Position numbers and translations under genes: made by a program. A stretch of 64,000 bases of DNA from JBBIQS01 sp037442205. GTDB lineage: Bacteria; Myxococcota; Myxococcia; Myxococcales; UBA5297. The notes below the pieces were generated by a model. That model had not been told where the DNA came from, made no database searches, and was given only the letters and a program-made list of their open reading frames with translations. Positions 9,018 through 20,117 of this stretch are shown one piece after another (the first letter of the stretch is position 1; each line of letters starts with the position of its first letter). The stretch lies in contig JBBIQS010000038.1 in NCBI GenBank assembly GCA_037442205.1, forward strand, positions 1 through 64,000, written 5' to 3'.

Positions 9018-9235
9018 GGCGCCCCCGAGGACGAGGGGGATGGCTTGGCGCTGTCCGAGAAGAACGTATCGATCATCGACTGCAGCCGCTCCTGGCGAAT
9101 CCCCTCACTTTAGCAGGGCCGCGGGGCCCGCCGCTCGCCTGCCTCGTTTCCCCAAGGCAAGCAGGGATTTAGCTGTTGCTACCTATCTGTCACCTCGCCT
9201 ACAGATGGGCGGACCTCGTCGACCGGAGGAGCCGC

Positions 9236-10006
9236 GTGCCGAAGATCTGCCTGGGATGCCGCGCCGAGGAGGGGCGACTGCACGCGCAGGGCTGCGCCGA
9301 GGAGGAGTGCCCTTTCTGCGGTGGCCTGCTCGCCAGCTGCGACTGCATCTACGACGAGCTGGGATTGCGCGACCCCTCGCTGCCCGACTCCCAGCATCAG
9401 CTGCCGCTCGAGATCTTTGAGAACGGCCCGGCGCAGGAGCACGAGGACGCCTGGCGCCAGAAGATCCAGGAAGTCGGGAGACTTGCGTTCGGACGGCTCT
9501 CGGCGGCGCCCAGCGGCGGGCCCTCGGCAGCGGCTGCGCTGCTCGGCGCCTTGGCCAGGCTGTATCCCGAGGAGTTCCGCGCGCCAGAGGGAGCGGTGGT
9601 CGAACTGAGCCCGCTGCGCGTCGACGGCTTCGGCGATTTCCCGATCCGCATCTTCCGGCCCATCGACTGGGAGGACGCGGCCGGCGATCCGGTGGTGGTC
9701 CGCCCGCGGCTGGCGCTTGGCTTCGAGCCCGCGCCGGCGCTGGTCTCGGCCATCAACGGCGGCCCTGCGCCCGCGATTTCGATCCAACCAATCCCGGGCG
9801 CCGATCTCGAGCCGCTGCTGCTCGCCTGCCGCCGGGCGGCGCAGGAGATCCTCGGCCAGCAGGGCTGGGTCCAGGTCGGCGATCTCGGTCGGGCGAGAGC
9901 GGTGCGCCAGTGGCAGCGCGGCCGGCTGAGCCGGCTGCTGCGCCTGCAGATCTTCGATGAGCTGACCGAGCGGGTGCAGCAGCAGTTCGCTCGCTTCCTG
10001 CGCTAG
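9236..10006 (+). CDS. Cys-rich N-terminal protein of unknown function
   Basis: The GTG at 9236 is preferred because GGAGGA (9225-9230) sits 5 nt upstream; an ATG at 9176 lacks such a site. The 256-residue product opens with a Cys cluster (CLGCRAEEG, GCAEEECPFCGG, CDC) that looks like one or two zinc knuckles. A mixed alpha/beta region follows, then an Arg-rich helical C-terminus (RAVRQWQRGRLSRLLRLQ). I recognise no family. Its 3' end overlaps convergent carB by 4 nt. The 218-bp gap upstream probably holds divergent promoters for this gene and the PilT pair. Confidence 0.65.
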   Translation: MPKICLGCRAEEGRLHAQGCAEEECPFCGGLLASCDCIYDELGLRDPSLPDSQHQLPLEIFENGPAQEHEDAWRQKIQEVGRLAFGRLSAAPSGGPSAAAALLGALARLYPEEFRAPEGAVVELSPLRVDGFGDFPIRIFRPIDWEDAAGDPVVVRPRLALGFEPAPALVSAINGGPAPAISIQPIPGADLEPLLLACRRAAQEILGQQGWVQVGDLGRARAVRQWQRGRLSRLLRLQIFDELTERVQQQFARFLR

Positions 10007-13000
10007 CCGAGGATGCCGCTGCTGCCCTTCTCCAGGTAGCTCTTCCAGTCGAGGGCCTTGAGGTCCTCGGGGCGGTAGCGGACCATCGCCTCGACCACCT
10101 CGCGGGCCAGCTGCATGTTGGTGATCAGCGGGATGTTGAGGTCGACGGCGCGGCGGCGGATGACGTAGCCGTCGGGCCGTCCCTGCTGGTCGTACTCGCG
10201 CGGGATGTTGATGACCAGGTCGACCTTCCCCTCGTTCATCAACTCCACCGCGCTGGGCGATTTCTGCTCGGTGAACTTGTAGGCCACCTCGCAGGGGATC
10301 CCGAACTCCTTGAGCGTGTCGAGGGTGCCGGGAGTGGCGTAGAGCTTGAGGCCCATGCCCAACAGCAGCTTCGCCTCCTCGAGGAAGCGGGTCTTGTCGG
10401 CGACCGGGCCCAGCGACAGCAGCACGCCCTTCTTCGGGTAGCGGAAGCCGGTGGCGATCATCGCCTTGAGCAGGGCCTCGTGCAGGTCGTCGCCCAGGCA
10501 GCCCACCTCGCCGGTGGAGCCCATCTCCACGCCCGAGCGCGGGTCGGCGCCCGCCAGCCGCGCGAAGCTGAACTGCGCGGCCTTGATCGCCACGTAGTCG
10601 AGATCCAGCGCCCGGTTCACCACCGGCGACTTCTCGCCCAGCATCCGGCGGGTCGCTTCGCGGATGAAGTTGGTGCCCACCACCTTGGAGACGAAGGGGA
10701 AGCTGCGCGAGGCGCGCAGGTTGCACTCGATGACCTTGACCTCGTTCTGCCGGGCCAGGAACTGGATGTTGAACGGCCCGGTGATGGCGAGGGCGGCGGC
10801 GATGTCGCGGGCCACCTTCTTAATCCGCCGGATGGTCTCGATGTAGAGCTTCTGCGGCGGCAGCACCAGGGTGGCGTCGCCGGAATGGACGCCGGCGAAC
10901 TCGATGTGCTCGCTGATCGCCCAGAGCACGATCTCGCCCTGGTCGGCCACCGCGTCGACCTCGACCTCCTTGCAGTTGGTCTCGAACTTGGAGACCACCA
11001 CCGGGTGCTCGGGAGAGACCTGGCCGGCGCGCTCGAGGTAGTTGCGCAGGTGATGCGGGTCGTGGGCCACGGTCATCGCCGCGCCGGAGAGGACGTAGCT
11101 GGGGCGCACCAGCACCGGGTAACCGCCCAGCTTTTCGGCCACCTGCTCGATGTCCTCCAGGCTGGTGGCGGTGACCCACTTCGGCTGGTCGATGCCCAGC
11201 TTGTCCAAGAGGGCGCTGAACTTCTCGCGGTCCTCGGCGCGGTCGATGCTCTCGGCTGCGGTGCCCAGGATCTTCACCCCGGCCCGGGCCAGCTTGATGG
11301 CCAGGTTGTTGGGGACCTGGCCGCCCATCGAGACGATGACGCCGTAGGGTCGCTCGCGCTCCCACAGCTCGAGGACGTTCTCGAAGCTGATCTCGTCGAA
11401 GAACAGCTTGTCGGAGACGTCGTAGTCGGTGCTCACCGTCTCCGGGTTGTAGTTGAGGACCAGGGTCTCGAAGCCCAGCTCGCGCAGGGCCTTGACCGCG
11501 TTGACCGAGCACCAGTCGAACTCCACCGAGCTGCCGATGCGGTAGGAGCCGGAGCCCAGCACCAGCACCTTCTTGCGCCAGCTGGGCTGAACGTCGTCCT
11601 GCTGGGCGTGGTAGGTCAGGTAGAGGTAGTTGGTCTCGGCCGGGTACTCGGCGGCCAGGGTGTCGATCTGGGCGATGCGCGGGGCGATCTGCTCCTTGCG
11701 GCGCAGGTCGCGCACCTGCTCCTCGGTGCGGCCGGTGAGCTTGGCGATGCCCTTGTCGGAGTAGCCGACCTTCTTGGCCTCCAGCAGCAGCTCGGGCGAC
11801 AGCCGCTCCTTCTCCGCCTTGAGCCGCTGGCCAACGCGTACGCAGCGCTCGATCTCGTAGAGGAACCAGCGGTCGATCCTGGAGCGCTGGTGGATCTCCT
11901 CGACGCCCATCCCGTCGGCCAGGGCGCGGGCTACGGCGAAGACGCGCCGCGAGCTGGGCTTCTCCAGCTCCTTGCCCAGGTCCTCGAAGGCGAAGGCGGC
12001 CGGGTCGAGGCCGACCACGCCGATGTCGAGCATGCGCAGCGCCTTCTGCAGCGCCGCCGGGAAGCTCTTGTCGATGGACATCACCTCGCCCACCGACTTC
12101 ATCTCCGAGCCGATGGTGCGGTCGACGCCGGTGAACTTCTCCAGGTCCCAGCGCGGGGCCTTGCAGACGATGTAGTCGAGGGCCGGCTCGAAGAAGGCGC
12201 TGGTGCGGCGGGTGATCGCGTTGGGCAGGTCGGGCAAGGTGTAGCCGAGGGCGAGCTTGGCGGCGACGTAGGCCAGCGGGTAGCCGGTGGCCTTGGAGGC
12301 CAGCGCCGAGCTGCGCGACAGGCGGGCGTTGACCTCGATCACCCGGTAGTCGCAGCTGTGGGGGTCGAGGGCGTACTGGATGTTGCACTCGCCGACGATG
12401 CCCAGGTGGCGGATGGTCTTGAGGGCCAGCGTGCGCAGCAGCTGGTGCTCCTCGTTGTTGAGGGTCTGCGAGGGGGCGACGACGATCGACTCGCCGGTGT
12501 GGATGCCCAGCGGGTCGAAGTTCTCCATGTTGCAGACGGCGATGCAGTTGTCGCGGCTGTCGCGGACGATCTCGTATTCGATCTCCTTCCAGCCGCGCAG
12601 CGACTCCTCGACCAGCACCTGGGGCAGGCCGCTCTTGAAGAGCTTGCCCAGGGTCTCCTCCAGCTCTTCCTGGGTGTCGCAGATGCGCGAGCCCTTGCCG
12701 CCCAGCGAGTAGGCGCCGCGCAGGATGACCGGCAGGCCGATCTCCTTGACCGCCTGGCGGACCTCGTCCTCGGTGCGGCAGGCCTTGGCGCGGGCGGTCT
12801 TGACGCCGATCTCGTCCAGGCGCTGGACGAAGCGCTGGCGGTCCTCGGTGTCGCGCACCGCCTCGACCGGAGTGCCCAGCACCCGGACGCCGTACTTCTT
12901 GAGGATGCCCAGGTCGTCGAGCGCGACGCCGCAGTTGAGCGCGGTCTGGCCGCCGAAGGAGAGGGTGATGGCATCGACCTCTTCGCGGACGATGACCTTC

Positions 13001-13233
13001 TCGACGAAGTGGGGATCGACCGGCAGGAAGTAGACCCGGTCGGCCATCTCCTCGCTGGTCTGGATGGTGGCGATGTTGGGGTTGACCAGGACGGTGTAGA
13101 TGCCCTCCTCGCGGAAGGCCTTGATCGCCTGGGAGCCGGAGTAGTCGAACTCGCCGGCTTCGCCGATCTTGAGGGCGCCGGAGCCGAGGATCAGGACCCG
13201 GCGCGGCTTCTTGGGGAGGTATTGGCCGAACAT
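10003..13233 (-). CDS. carB: Carbamoyl-phosphate synthase large subunit
   Basis: This 1076-residue synthetase makes carbamoyl phosphate from bicarbonate, ATP and ammonia for pyrimidine and arginine synthesis. It has two ATP-grasp halves (about 1-550 and 555-930) and a C-terminal MGS-like allosteric domain. Segments such as GWKEIEYEIVRD, NMENFDPLGIHTGESIVVAP and YRIGSSVEFDWCSVNAV match the eukaryotic CAD/CPS1 type better than the E. coli type, judged from memory of those proteins. A GAGGAG ribosome-binding site precedes the ATG. carA lies 63 bp upstream on the same strand. Confidence 0.95.
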   Translation of the reverse strand: MFGQYLPKKPRRVLILGSGALKIGEAGEFDYSGSQAIKAFREEGIYTVLVNPNIATIQTSEEMADRVYFLPVDPHFVEKVIVREEVDAITLSFGGQTALNCGVALDDLGILKKYGVRVLGTPVEAVRDTEDRQRFVQRLDEIGVKTARAKACRTEDEVRQAVKEIGLPVILRGAYSLGGKGSRICDTQEELEETLGKLFKSGLPQVLVEESLRGWKEIEYEIVRDSRDNCIAVCNMENFDPLGIHTGESIVVAPSQTLNNEEHQLLRTLALKTIRHLGIVGECNIQYALDPHSCDYRVIEVNARLSRSSALASKATGYPLAYVAAKLALGYTLPDLPNAITRRTSAFFEPALDYIVCKAPRWDLEKFTGVDRTIGSEMKSVGEVMSIDKSFPAALQKALRMLDIGVVGLDPAAFAFEDLGKELEKPSSRRVFAVARALADGMGVEEIHQRSRIDRWFLYEIERCVRVGQRLKAEKERLSPELLLEAKKVGYSDKGIAKLTGRTEEQVRDLRRKEQIAPRIAQIDTLAAEYPAETNYLYLTYHAQQDDVQPSWRKKVLVLGSGSYRIGSSVEFDWCSVNAVKALRELGFETLVLNYNPETVSTDYDVSDKLFFDEISFENVLELWERERPYGVIVSMGGQVPNNLAIKLARAGVKILGTAAESIDRAEDREKFSALLDKLGIDQPKWVTATSLEDIEQVAEKLGGYPVLVRPSYVLSGAAMTVAHDPHHLRNYLERAGQVSPEHPVVVSKFETNCKEVEVDAVADQGEIVLWAISEHIEFAGVHSGDATLVLPPQKLYIETIRRIKKVARDIAAALAITGPFNIQFLARQNEVKVIECNLRASRSFPFVSKVVGTNFIREATRRMLGEKSPVVNRALDLDYVAIKAAQFSFARLAGADPRSGVEMGSTGEVGCLGDDLHEALLKAMIATGFRYPKKGVLLSLGPVADKTRFLEEAKLLLGMGLKLYATPGTLDTLKEFGIPCEVAYKFTEQKSPSAVELMNEGKVDLVINIPREYDQQGRPDGYVIRRRAVDLNIPLITNMQLAREVVEAMVRYRPEDLKALDWKSYLEKGSSGILG

Positions 13234-13296
13234 TGCTGCACTCCTCGAAGAGCGCGGGGCCGGCCCGCACTCGAAAGCTGGCTGGGCGAGCGCCCT

Positions 13297-14403
13297 CTAG
13301 GTCCGCAACGACCCGACGCGCCTCAGGAAATCGTCGAACAGGAAGGCGGCGTCCTCGGGGCCGGGGGCGGCCTCGGGGTGGAACTGCACGCTCGACCACG
13401 GCTTGACCCGCGAGCGGATGCCTTCGTTGGAGCCGTCGTTGACGTTGACGAACCAGGGCTCGAAGTCGTCGGGCAGCGATTCGTCGCGCACCACGTAGCC
13501 GTGGTTCTGGCTGGTGACGTAGCAGCGGCGGGTGAGCAGGTCCTGGACTGGCTGATTCTGGGAGCGGTGGCCATAGCGCAGCTTGATCGTGTCGCCGCCG
13601 GCAGCCAGCGCCAGGATCTGGTTGCCCAGGCAGACGCCGAAGATCGGCTTGTTGGTCGGGAAGAGCACCGAGCGGACCTGGTCCACCAGCGGCATCATGC
13701 GCTTGGGATCGCCCGGGCCGTTGGAGAGCAGCACTCCGTCGGCCTCCTTGACGAAGTCGGCCAGCGGGGCGTGGAACGGGACGCGGATGACGCTGGCCCC
13801 GCGGCTGAGCAGCGCCCGCGGGATGGAGTCCTTGGCGCCGCAGTCGACCAGCAGGATCTTGAGCGGGCCGCCGGGGTAGCGAATCACCTCTTTGCAGGTG
13901 ACCGCGGCGCAGACGGTGGACTGGTCCACGCAGCGGGCGCGGCTCTTGGCCTCGGCCAGGGTGGTGTTTGGGTCGACGATCCAGCCCTGCATCGTCCCGT
14001 GCTCGCGCAGCTTGCGGGTGAGGGCGCGTGTATCGACGCCTTCGATGGCCGGGACGCCCGAGCGCGACAGCCAGGTTCCCAGGCTCTCGAGCGCGGCGAA
14101 GTGGCTGGGGCGCTCCGAGTGGTGGACGGTCACCAGCCCCTGGACCTGGACGCGGTCGCTCTCAAAGCGGTCGGTGCGCAGGTCGGAGCCTTCGCGCGGC
14201 TTGGGGACCCCGTAGTTGCCCTGCAGCGGGTAGGTCGTCACCAGGATCTGCCCGCGGTAGCTGGGATCGGTGAGCGACTCGGGATAGCCGAGCATCCCGG
14301 TCGTGAAGACCACCTCTCCACCGATCCAGGAGCCTTCCGCGCCGAACGAACGGCCTTGGTAGGACGTGCCGTCCTCCAGCAACAGCTTGAGCAGTCTCAT
14401 CAT
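13297..14403 (-). CDS. carA: Carbamoyl-phosphate synthase small subunit
   Basis: This 368-residue glutaminase subunit supplies ammonia to CarB. It has the N-terminal CarA domain (LLLEDGTSYQGRSFGAEG) and a class I glutamine amidotransferase domain with nucleophile Cys in FGVCLGNQ and HPE near the end (SVQFHPEAAPGP). The residue that is usually His in GICLGHQ is Asn here. SQNHGYVV and NVNDGSNEGI again resemble the CAD glutaminase domain. ATG codons at 14403 and 14400 and a GTG at 14409 are possible starts; GGGGTGA just upstream favours the ATGs. Confidence 0.94.
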   Translation of the reverse strand: MMRLLKLLLEDGTSYQGRSFGAEGSWIGGEVVFTTGMLGYPESLTDPSYRGQILVTTYPLQGNYGVPKPREGSDLRTDRFESDRVQVQGLVTVHHSERPSHFAALESLGTWLSRSGVPAIEGVDTRALTRKLREHGTMQGWIVDPNTTLAEAKSRARCVDQSTVCAAVTCKEVIRYPGGPLKILLVDCGAKDSIPRALLSRGASVIRVPFHAPLADFVKEADGVLLSNGPGDPKRMMPLVDQVRSVLFPTNKPIFGVCLGNQILALAAGGDTIKLRYGHRSQNQPVQDLLTRRCYVTSQNHGYVVRDESLPDDFEPWFVNVNDGSNEGIRSRVKPWSSVQFHPEAAPGPEDAAFLFDDFLRRVGSLRT

Positions 14404-14409
14404 CGTCAC

Positions 14410-14716
14410 CCCAGCGAGGCGGTATCTATAACCGGGAGCCCCTCAAATGTACGAAAGAACGTACTTCAGAGCGGTCGGCCATCGGCCTGGCTTCGACGGC
14501 TGATAAGTGCCCGTCCGCCTTGGCTCCTGACGACCGCCCTAGCCTGCGCTCGGCCGACCGTTGAGGTGCCGGCTGGCTTGGCTCGAGGCCAGGATCAGGG
14601 TCGCCGCCGCCCTGAATCGTGGTCGAAAAAGGGCGGATTTCGACCCCTGCCGACCCCGAAGCGATGTCAGACCCAGCCGCTAGGCTGCCGAGCGGCTCTG
14701 GGCGGAGGGGCGAGCG
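14410..14716. promoter_or_regulatory. Divergent intergenic region with candidate carAB promoter
   Basis: This 307-bp gap separates carA from the divergent AbiEi-like gene. On the minus strand TATAGA (14430-14425) is a plausible -10 box. The inverted repeat GTACG-N6-CGTAC (14449-14464) covers the position where a -35 box would lie (CGTACA, 17 bp away), so it could be a repressor site controlling carAB. The rest shows no gene; GGAGGGG at 14704-14710 is the ribosome-binding site of the plus-strand gene. Confidence 0.3.
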
Positions 14717-15673
14717 GTGGCGCGCAAGGGGTGGGTGGTCGTGGCGGAGAGCCAGCGCGGGCTCCTCACACGGCGGCAGGCGAGGCAGGAGGGGCTCTCT
14801 CCAAGCGCCATCAAGCGGCGGCTCGGCTCCGGGCAGTGGGTCCGCGTCCTCCCCGGCGTCTACCGAATCGCCGGAGCGCCGGTCGACTTCGTCCAGACCC
14901 TGCGGGCCGCGGCGCTCTACGTCGGGCGCAGCGGGGCGATCTGCGGAAGGGCGGCCGCGCTCCTCCACGGCTTCCCTCGGATTGGCGCCGAGCGGGTGGA
15001 GCTGGCCTCCCACCGCAACCTGCGCTGCGCCCAGGGAATCGACGTCCACAAGACCCGCCTGTCCCGCTCCGACATCGTCTTCCTGGACGGAGTGCCGGTC
15101 ACCAGCGAGCTGCGGACTCTGGTCGACCTCGCCAACAGCCTGGACGACGACGAGCTCAAGGCGGTCCTCGAGCACCTGCTTCGCACCCGCCGCTTTTCGG
15201 CCGAGTCGCTGGCCAAGGCGCTCGCCCGCCGCAGAGCCCCGGGCATTGCCCGACTGCGCCGGCTGGTCGCCCAGAACCAGACCGAAGGCCCAGCCACCGA
15301 GAGCGAGTGCGAGGCGCTGGTCCGCGACAGCCTCGAGAGCTGGGGGCTGCCCAAATCCACGCGCCAAAAGCCCGTACGCGCGGGGAAACGCCTGCGTCGC
15401 CTGGACTTTTCCTGGCCGGCGCAGCGGGTGGCGCTCGAGGTAGACGGCTTCTTCTGGCACTCCGACCCGGCGGCCTTCGAGAGCGACCGGATCCGCCGCA
15501 ACGCGCTCGCGAGCGAGGGCTGGACTCTGCTCCACGCGACCTGGCGCTCGGTGCTCGACGACCCGGAGACGCTCTTCCGGCAGCTCAGCGCCGCGCTCTC
15601 CCCTGCCCAGGAGGTCGGCACAGGCAAGCCATTTCGAGCCCGTCAGTCCGCGGGAGTTCGAGGCTTCTCGTAG
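14717..15673 (+). CDS. AbiEi-like N-terminus fused to Vsr/DUF559-like nuclease fold
   Basis: The GTG at 14717 follows GGAGGGG by 6 nt. In the 318-residue product, residues 10-60 form a winged-helix segment (GLLTRRQARQEGLSPSAIKRRL ... PGVYRIAGAP) typical of AbiEi-type antitoxin N-termini. A central AbiEi-like region follows (GRAAALLHGFPRIG, TSELRTLVDLA). Residues 220-310 carry a DUF559/Vsr-like PD-(D/E)XK fold with LDFSWPAQRVALEVDGFFWH and the putative catalytic Asp/Glu. No AbiEii toxin gene is adjacent. The last 31 nt overlap the convergent kinase gene. It may be a defence or regulatory nuclease; the function is inferred from domains only. Confidence 0.75.
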   Translation: MARKGWVVVAESQRGLLTRRQARQEGLSPSAIKRRLGSGQWVRVLPGVYRIAGAPVDFVQTLRAAALYVGRSGAICGRAAALLHGFPRIGAERVELASHRNLRCAQGIDVHKTRLSRSDIVFLDGVPVTSELRTLVDLANSLDDDELKAVLEHLLRTRRFSAESLAKALARRRAPGIARLRRLVAQNQTEGPATESECEALVRDSLESWGLPKSTRQKPVRAGKRLRRLDFSWPAQRVALEVDGFFWHSDPAAFESDRIRRNALASEGWTLLHATWRSVLDDPETLFRQLSAALSPAQEVGTGKPFRARQSAGVRGFS

Positions 15674-17042
15674 TCGATCCGGCTCTTCTTCGCCTTGCCC
15701 TTGCCGGGCGCTTTGGTCGCAGGAACCTCGGCCGCCTTGGAGAATCCGGATTCCGCCGAGGACGTGGGAGCCACCTTGCCGGACGGCTTGGCCATCGACT
15801 TCTTCGTACCGATGCTGGGGACCTTTGGCTTTGGCTCGTCGATGGTCTGGACCTGAACCTCGGGGCGGCCCATCTGCACAGGCTCGATCGCCTGGACCTG
15901 CTTCTCCGGCGCGCCCTTGAACGTGCTCGCGTTCGCCTGTCTCTGCGGGATCGGCTCGGGCGCCTTGAGCGCCTGCTGGTTGGCGACGCCCAGCTGATTC
16001 CCGAGCAGGTTCTGCTGAACGGGCTCAGGAGCCTTGAGCGGCGCTGACGCCTGTTGCAGCGGAGGGCTCTCCGGCGCTGGCGGCTGGGGACGGGCCAGCA
16101 GCACACCTCCGGCGGCGATCGCCAGAGCCAGGCCAGCGGCGACGCCGATTCGCGCCGGCGTGAACGCCCGCGCCTCCAGCAGGGCCAACCCTTCGCCAGC
16201 GCTTTGCGGGCGCTCTGCCGGCCGCTCAGTGAGCAGTGCCTGGATGAGCTTGCGCAGCCGCCGCGGAGTGGAGCCGGGAAGCTCCTGCTCCCCCGGGACG
16301 CCTCCCGCCAGGCACTCGTGCAGAACGATCCCGACCGCGTAGAGATCCGAGAGCGCGCTCGGCTTGCCCAGCCGCTGCTCCGGCGACATGTAGCGCAGCG
16401 AGCCCAGCACGGCCGCCGACTCGGTGAGCGTGCTGGCCCCGTCGAAGCGCGCGATGCCGAAGTCGCACAGCTTGGCCCCGTCGGGCGCCAAGAGGATGTT
16501 CCCCGGCTTGATGTCGCGGTGGACGAAGCCCTTCTCGTGGACCTCGCCCAGCGTCCCCAGCAGCCGACGGGCCAGCTCGGCAACCTCGGCGGCCGGCATC
16601 GGGCCCTGGGCAATGCGCTGGCGCAGGTCGGCGCCGTCGATGCGCTCCATCGCGTACCAGCAGAAACCCCGCTCCTCTCCCTCGTCGAGGATACGCACCA
16701 CTCCCGGGTGCGCCAGCGCTCGCAGTGCCGCCGCCTCGCGCCTGAAGCGCGTGCGCAGCCCGGGCTCGGCCGCCAGCAGCGCCGACAGCACCTTCACCGC
16801 GCACCGCCCCTGCGGACCCTGCGCCTCGTAGACGATTCCCATCCCACCCGCGGCGAGCTGCTTCTCCAGTTGAAAGGCGCCAAGCTTCTCGCCGGTCAGA
16901 TCGGCGTCCGGCCATAGCCGCGCCGTCCCGGGAGCGGTGTCGATCCGGGTGAGGTCGACCTCCACCCCGCAGTTGGTGCACGGCACCACCGCCAGCGCCT
17001 GGGCGCGCGGCAAGGGAGTGCGGCAGGCGGGGCAGAGGAAGT

Positions 17043-17046
<4 letters not shown>
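15643..17046 (-). CDS. Membrane Ser/Thr protein kinase with zinc-ribbon head
   Basis: This 467-residue protein has a zinc ribbon (C5, C8, C23, C26), then a Hanks-type kinase domain (about 55-295). Key motifs are the Gly loop LAAGGMGIVYEA, Lys85 (CAVKVL), HRDIKPGN (176-183), DFG (195-197) and YMSPEQ. One transmembrane segment (299-318) leads to a Pro/Gln/Lys-rich extracytoplasmic tail of about 150 residues. All catalytic residues are present, so it should be active. Its ATG overlaps the stop of the FHA-sigma54 activator by 4 nt, suggesting that the kinase phosphorylates that activator or a partner bound by its FHA domain. Confidence 0.88.
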
Positions 17047-18857
<1,811 letters not shown>

Positions 18858-18874
18858 CTTACTTGGACTCCGCG

Positions 18875-18915
18875 CCGAGGAGCGCGAGACCTCATTTCGG
18901 GCTCGCGCTCCTCGG
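18875..18915 (-). terminator. Perfect 14-bp hairpin between two minus-strand genes
   Basis: CCGAGGAGCGCGAG (18875-18888) is fully complementary to CTCGCGCTCCTCGG (18902-18915) across a 13-nt loop. It lies between the small secreted-protein gene and the FHA-activator gene, both on the minus strand. No T-run follows, so it may act as an attenuator or mRNA end-protecting structure instead of a true terminator. Confidence 0.45.
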
Positions 18916-18921
18916 GTCGAA

Positions 18922-19161
18922 TCAGTTCTCCGGCGTGGTGGTCGGGCTGGCGGGTTTGGGGGCGGGCTTGGGCTTCTCCGTCCCCGGCCCCTCGGCCTTT
19001 CCGGCGGAGCTGGGCGCCTTGGTCGGCATGGCCCGCATCTTGGCCTTGGACGGCGCGCTCCCCGCCCCGGTCCCAGAAGTCCCGAGCCCGCCCAGGCTCG
19101 TCTGGGCCATCGCCGAACCGGCCATCGTCATCAGCACTGCCAGCATCATCAGCTTGCGCAT
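18922..19161 (-). CDS. Small secreted Pro/Lys/Ala-rich protein
   Basis: From the ATG at 19161, with AAGGAGGAG a few nt upstream, this encodes 79 residues. A clear signal peptide ends in AGSAMA-Q. The mature part of about 60 residues is Gly/Ser-rich, then Pro/Lys/Thr-rich, with no Cys and low complexity, so it is probably disordered in the periplasm or outside the cell. A degenerate sigma54-like element (19196-19212) sits upstream with a suitable leader length but one extra base of spacing. The next gene downstream encodes the sigma54 activator. I recognise no family. Confidence 0.65.
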   Translation of the reverse strand: MRKLMMLAVLMTMAGSAMAQTSLGGLGTSGTGAGSAPSKAKMRAMPTKAPSSAGKAEGPGTEKPKPAPKPASPTTTPEN

Positions 19162-19300
19162 CTGCTCCTCCTTGGAAGGTTCGGGAGCAGCTACTGCAAG
19201 CGGCCGTGCCAACGTTTTCCCCTCTGAGCGCACCTCGCGCGGTGCAACGGCGGATAGCACGGTGAAAAGGCGCGTTACGTTTTGTTGGCGGAGGCCGGCC

Positions 19301-20110
19301 GTGACCGATGCCGAGTGCGTCGCATTTCTGCAGTGGGCCCTGCCTCGCCTGCAGCTGCGCTGGGATGGCTTCCGCCGGTTCCGCGGCCAGGTCTGCAAGC
19401 GATTGCACCGGCGCCTGGAAGCACTCGCCCTGCCCGACCTCGCGGCCTACCGCGCCCTGCTCGAGAGCCAGCCGGAAGAGTGGCGCACGCTCGACGCCCT
19501 GTGCCGGGTGACCATCTCCCGCTTCTTTCGGGATCGCGCGGTCTTTTCCCTGCTCGGCGAGTCCCTGCTGCCGGCGCTGCTCGAGGAGCTCGCGGCGCGC
19601 GGGCAACGGCTGCGGATCTGGAGCGCCGGCTGCGCCTCGGGCGAGGAGCCCTACTCGGTGGCGCTGCTGTTCCGCTACTCGCTCGCCCCGCGCTTTCCCA
19701 GGGCCGAGCTCGACCTGCTGGCCACCGACGCCGATCCCCAGCTGCTCGAGCGCGCCCGCCGCGCCTGCTACCAGCGCGGCACGCTGCGCGAGCTGCCGGC
19801 GGACTGGGTGCGGCAAGCCTTCGCAATGTCTGGGGATTTGATGTGCCTCAGCCCCGAGATCCGGGCGCTGGTCCAGCTGCGCTGCCAGGACCTGCGGCAG
19901 GAAATCCCCGAAGGCCCGTGGCACGTGATCCTCTGCCGCAACCTCGCCTTCACCTACTTCGCGCCGGCGGAGCAACAGCGGACGCTGTCGCGCCTCGCCG
20001 AGCAGCTATCGCCCGGCGGGCTGCTGATCATCGGCGCGCACGAAAAGCTGCCGGCAGGCCACCGATTCGAGCAGGTGGTAGCCGGACCGATCTACCGCCT
20101 CGCGCGCTGA
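19301..20110 (+). CDS. CheR-like SAM-dependent methyltransferase
   Basis: The GTG at 19301 follows GGAGG (19290-19294). The 269-residue protein has a helical N-terminus and the CheR methyltransferase core: SAM motif IWSAGCASGEEPYSVALL, an acidic strand LDLLATDAD and CRNLAFTYF. CheR proteins methylate glutamates on chemoreceptors using S-adenosylmethionine. No receptor, cheB or cheA gene is near, and the NFFRE-like motif is changed to SRFFRD, so a divergent or orphan CheR is likely. It ends 7 nt before the convergent CoA-binding gene. Confidence 0.82.
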   Translation: MTDAECVAFLQWALPRLQLRWDGFRRFRGQVCKRLHRRLEALALPDLAAYRALLESQPEEWRTLDALCRVTISRFFRDRAVFSLLGESLLPALLEELAARGQRLRIWSAGCASGEEPYSVALLFRYSLAPRFPRAELDLLATDADPQLLERARRACYQRGTLRELPADWVRQAFAMSGDLMCLSPEIRALVQLRCQDLRQEIPEGPWHVILCRNLAFTYFAPAEQQRTLSRLAEQLSPGGLLIIGAHEKLPAGHRFEQVVAGPIYRLAR

Positions 20111-20117
20111 CGCGGGC

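Noticed and set aside
10480..16047. A plus-strand open frame of over 1800 codons antisense to carB, carA and others
   Set aside because: It lies opposite clearly functional genes, has no domains and biased low-complexity composition. Long antisense frames are expected at this GC content.
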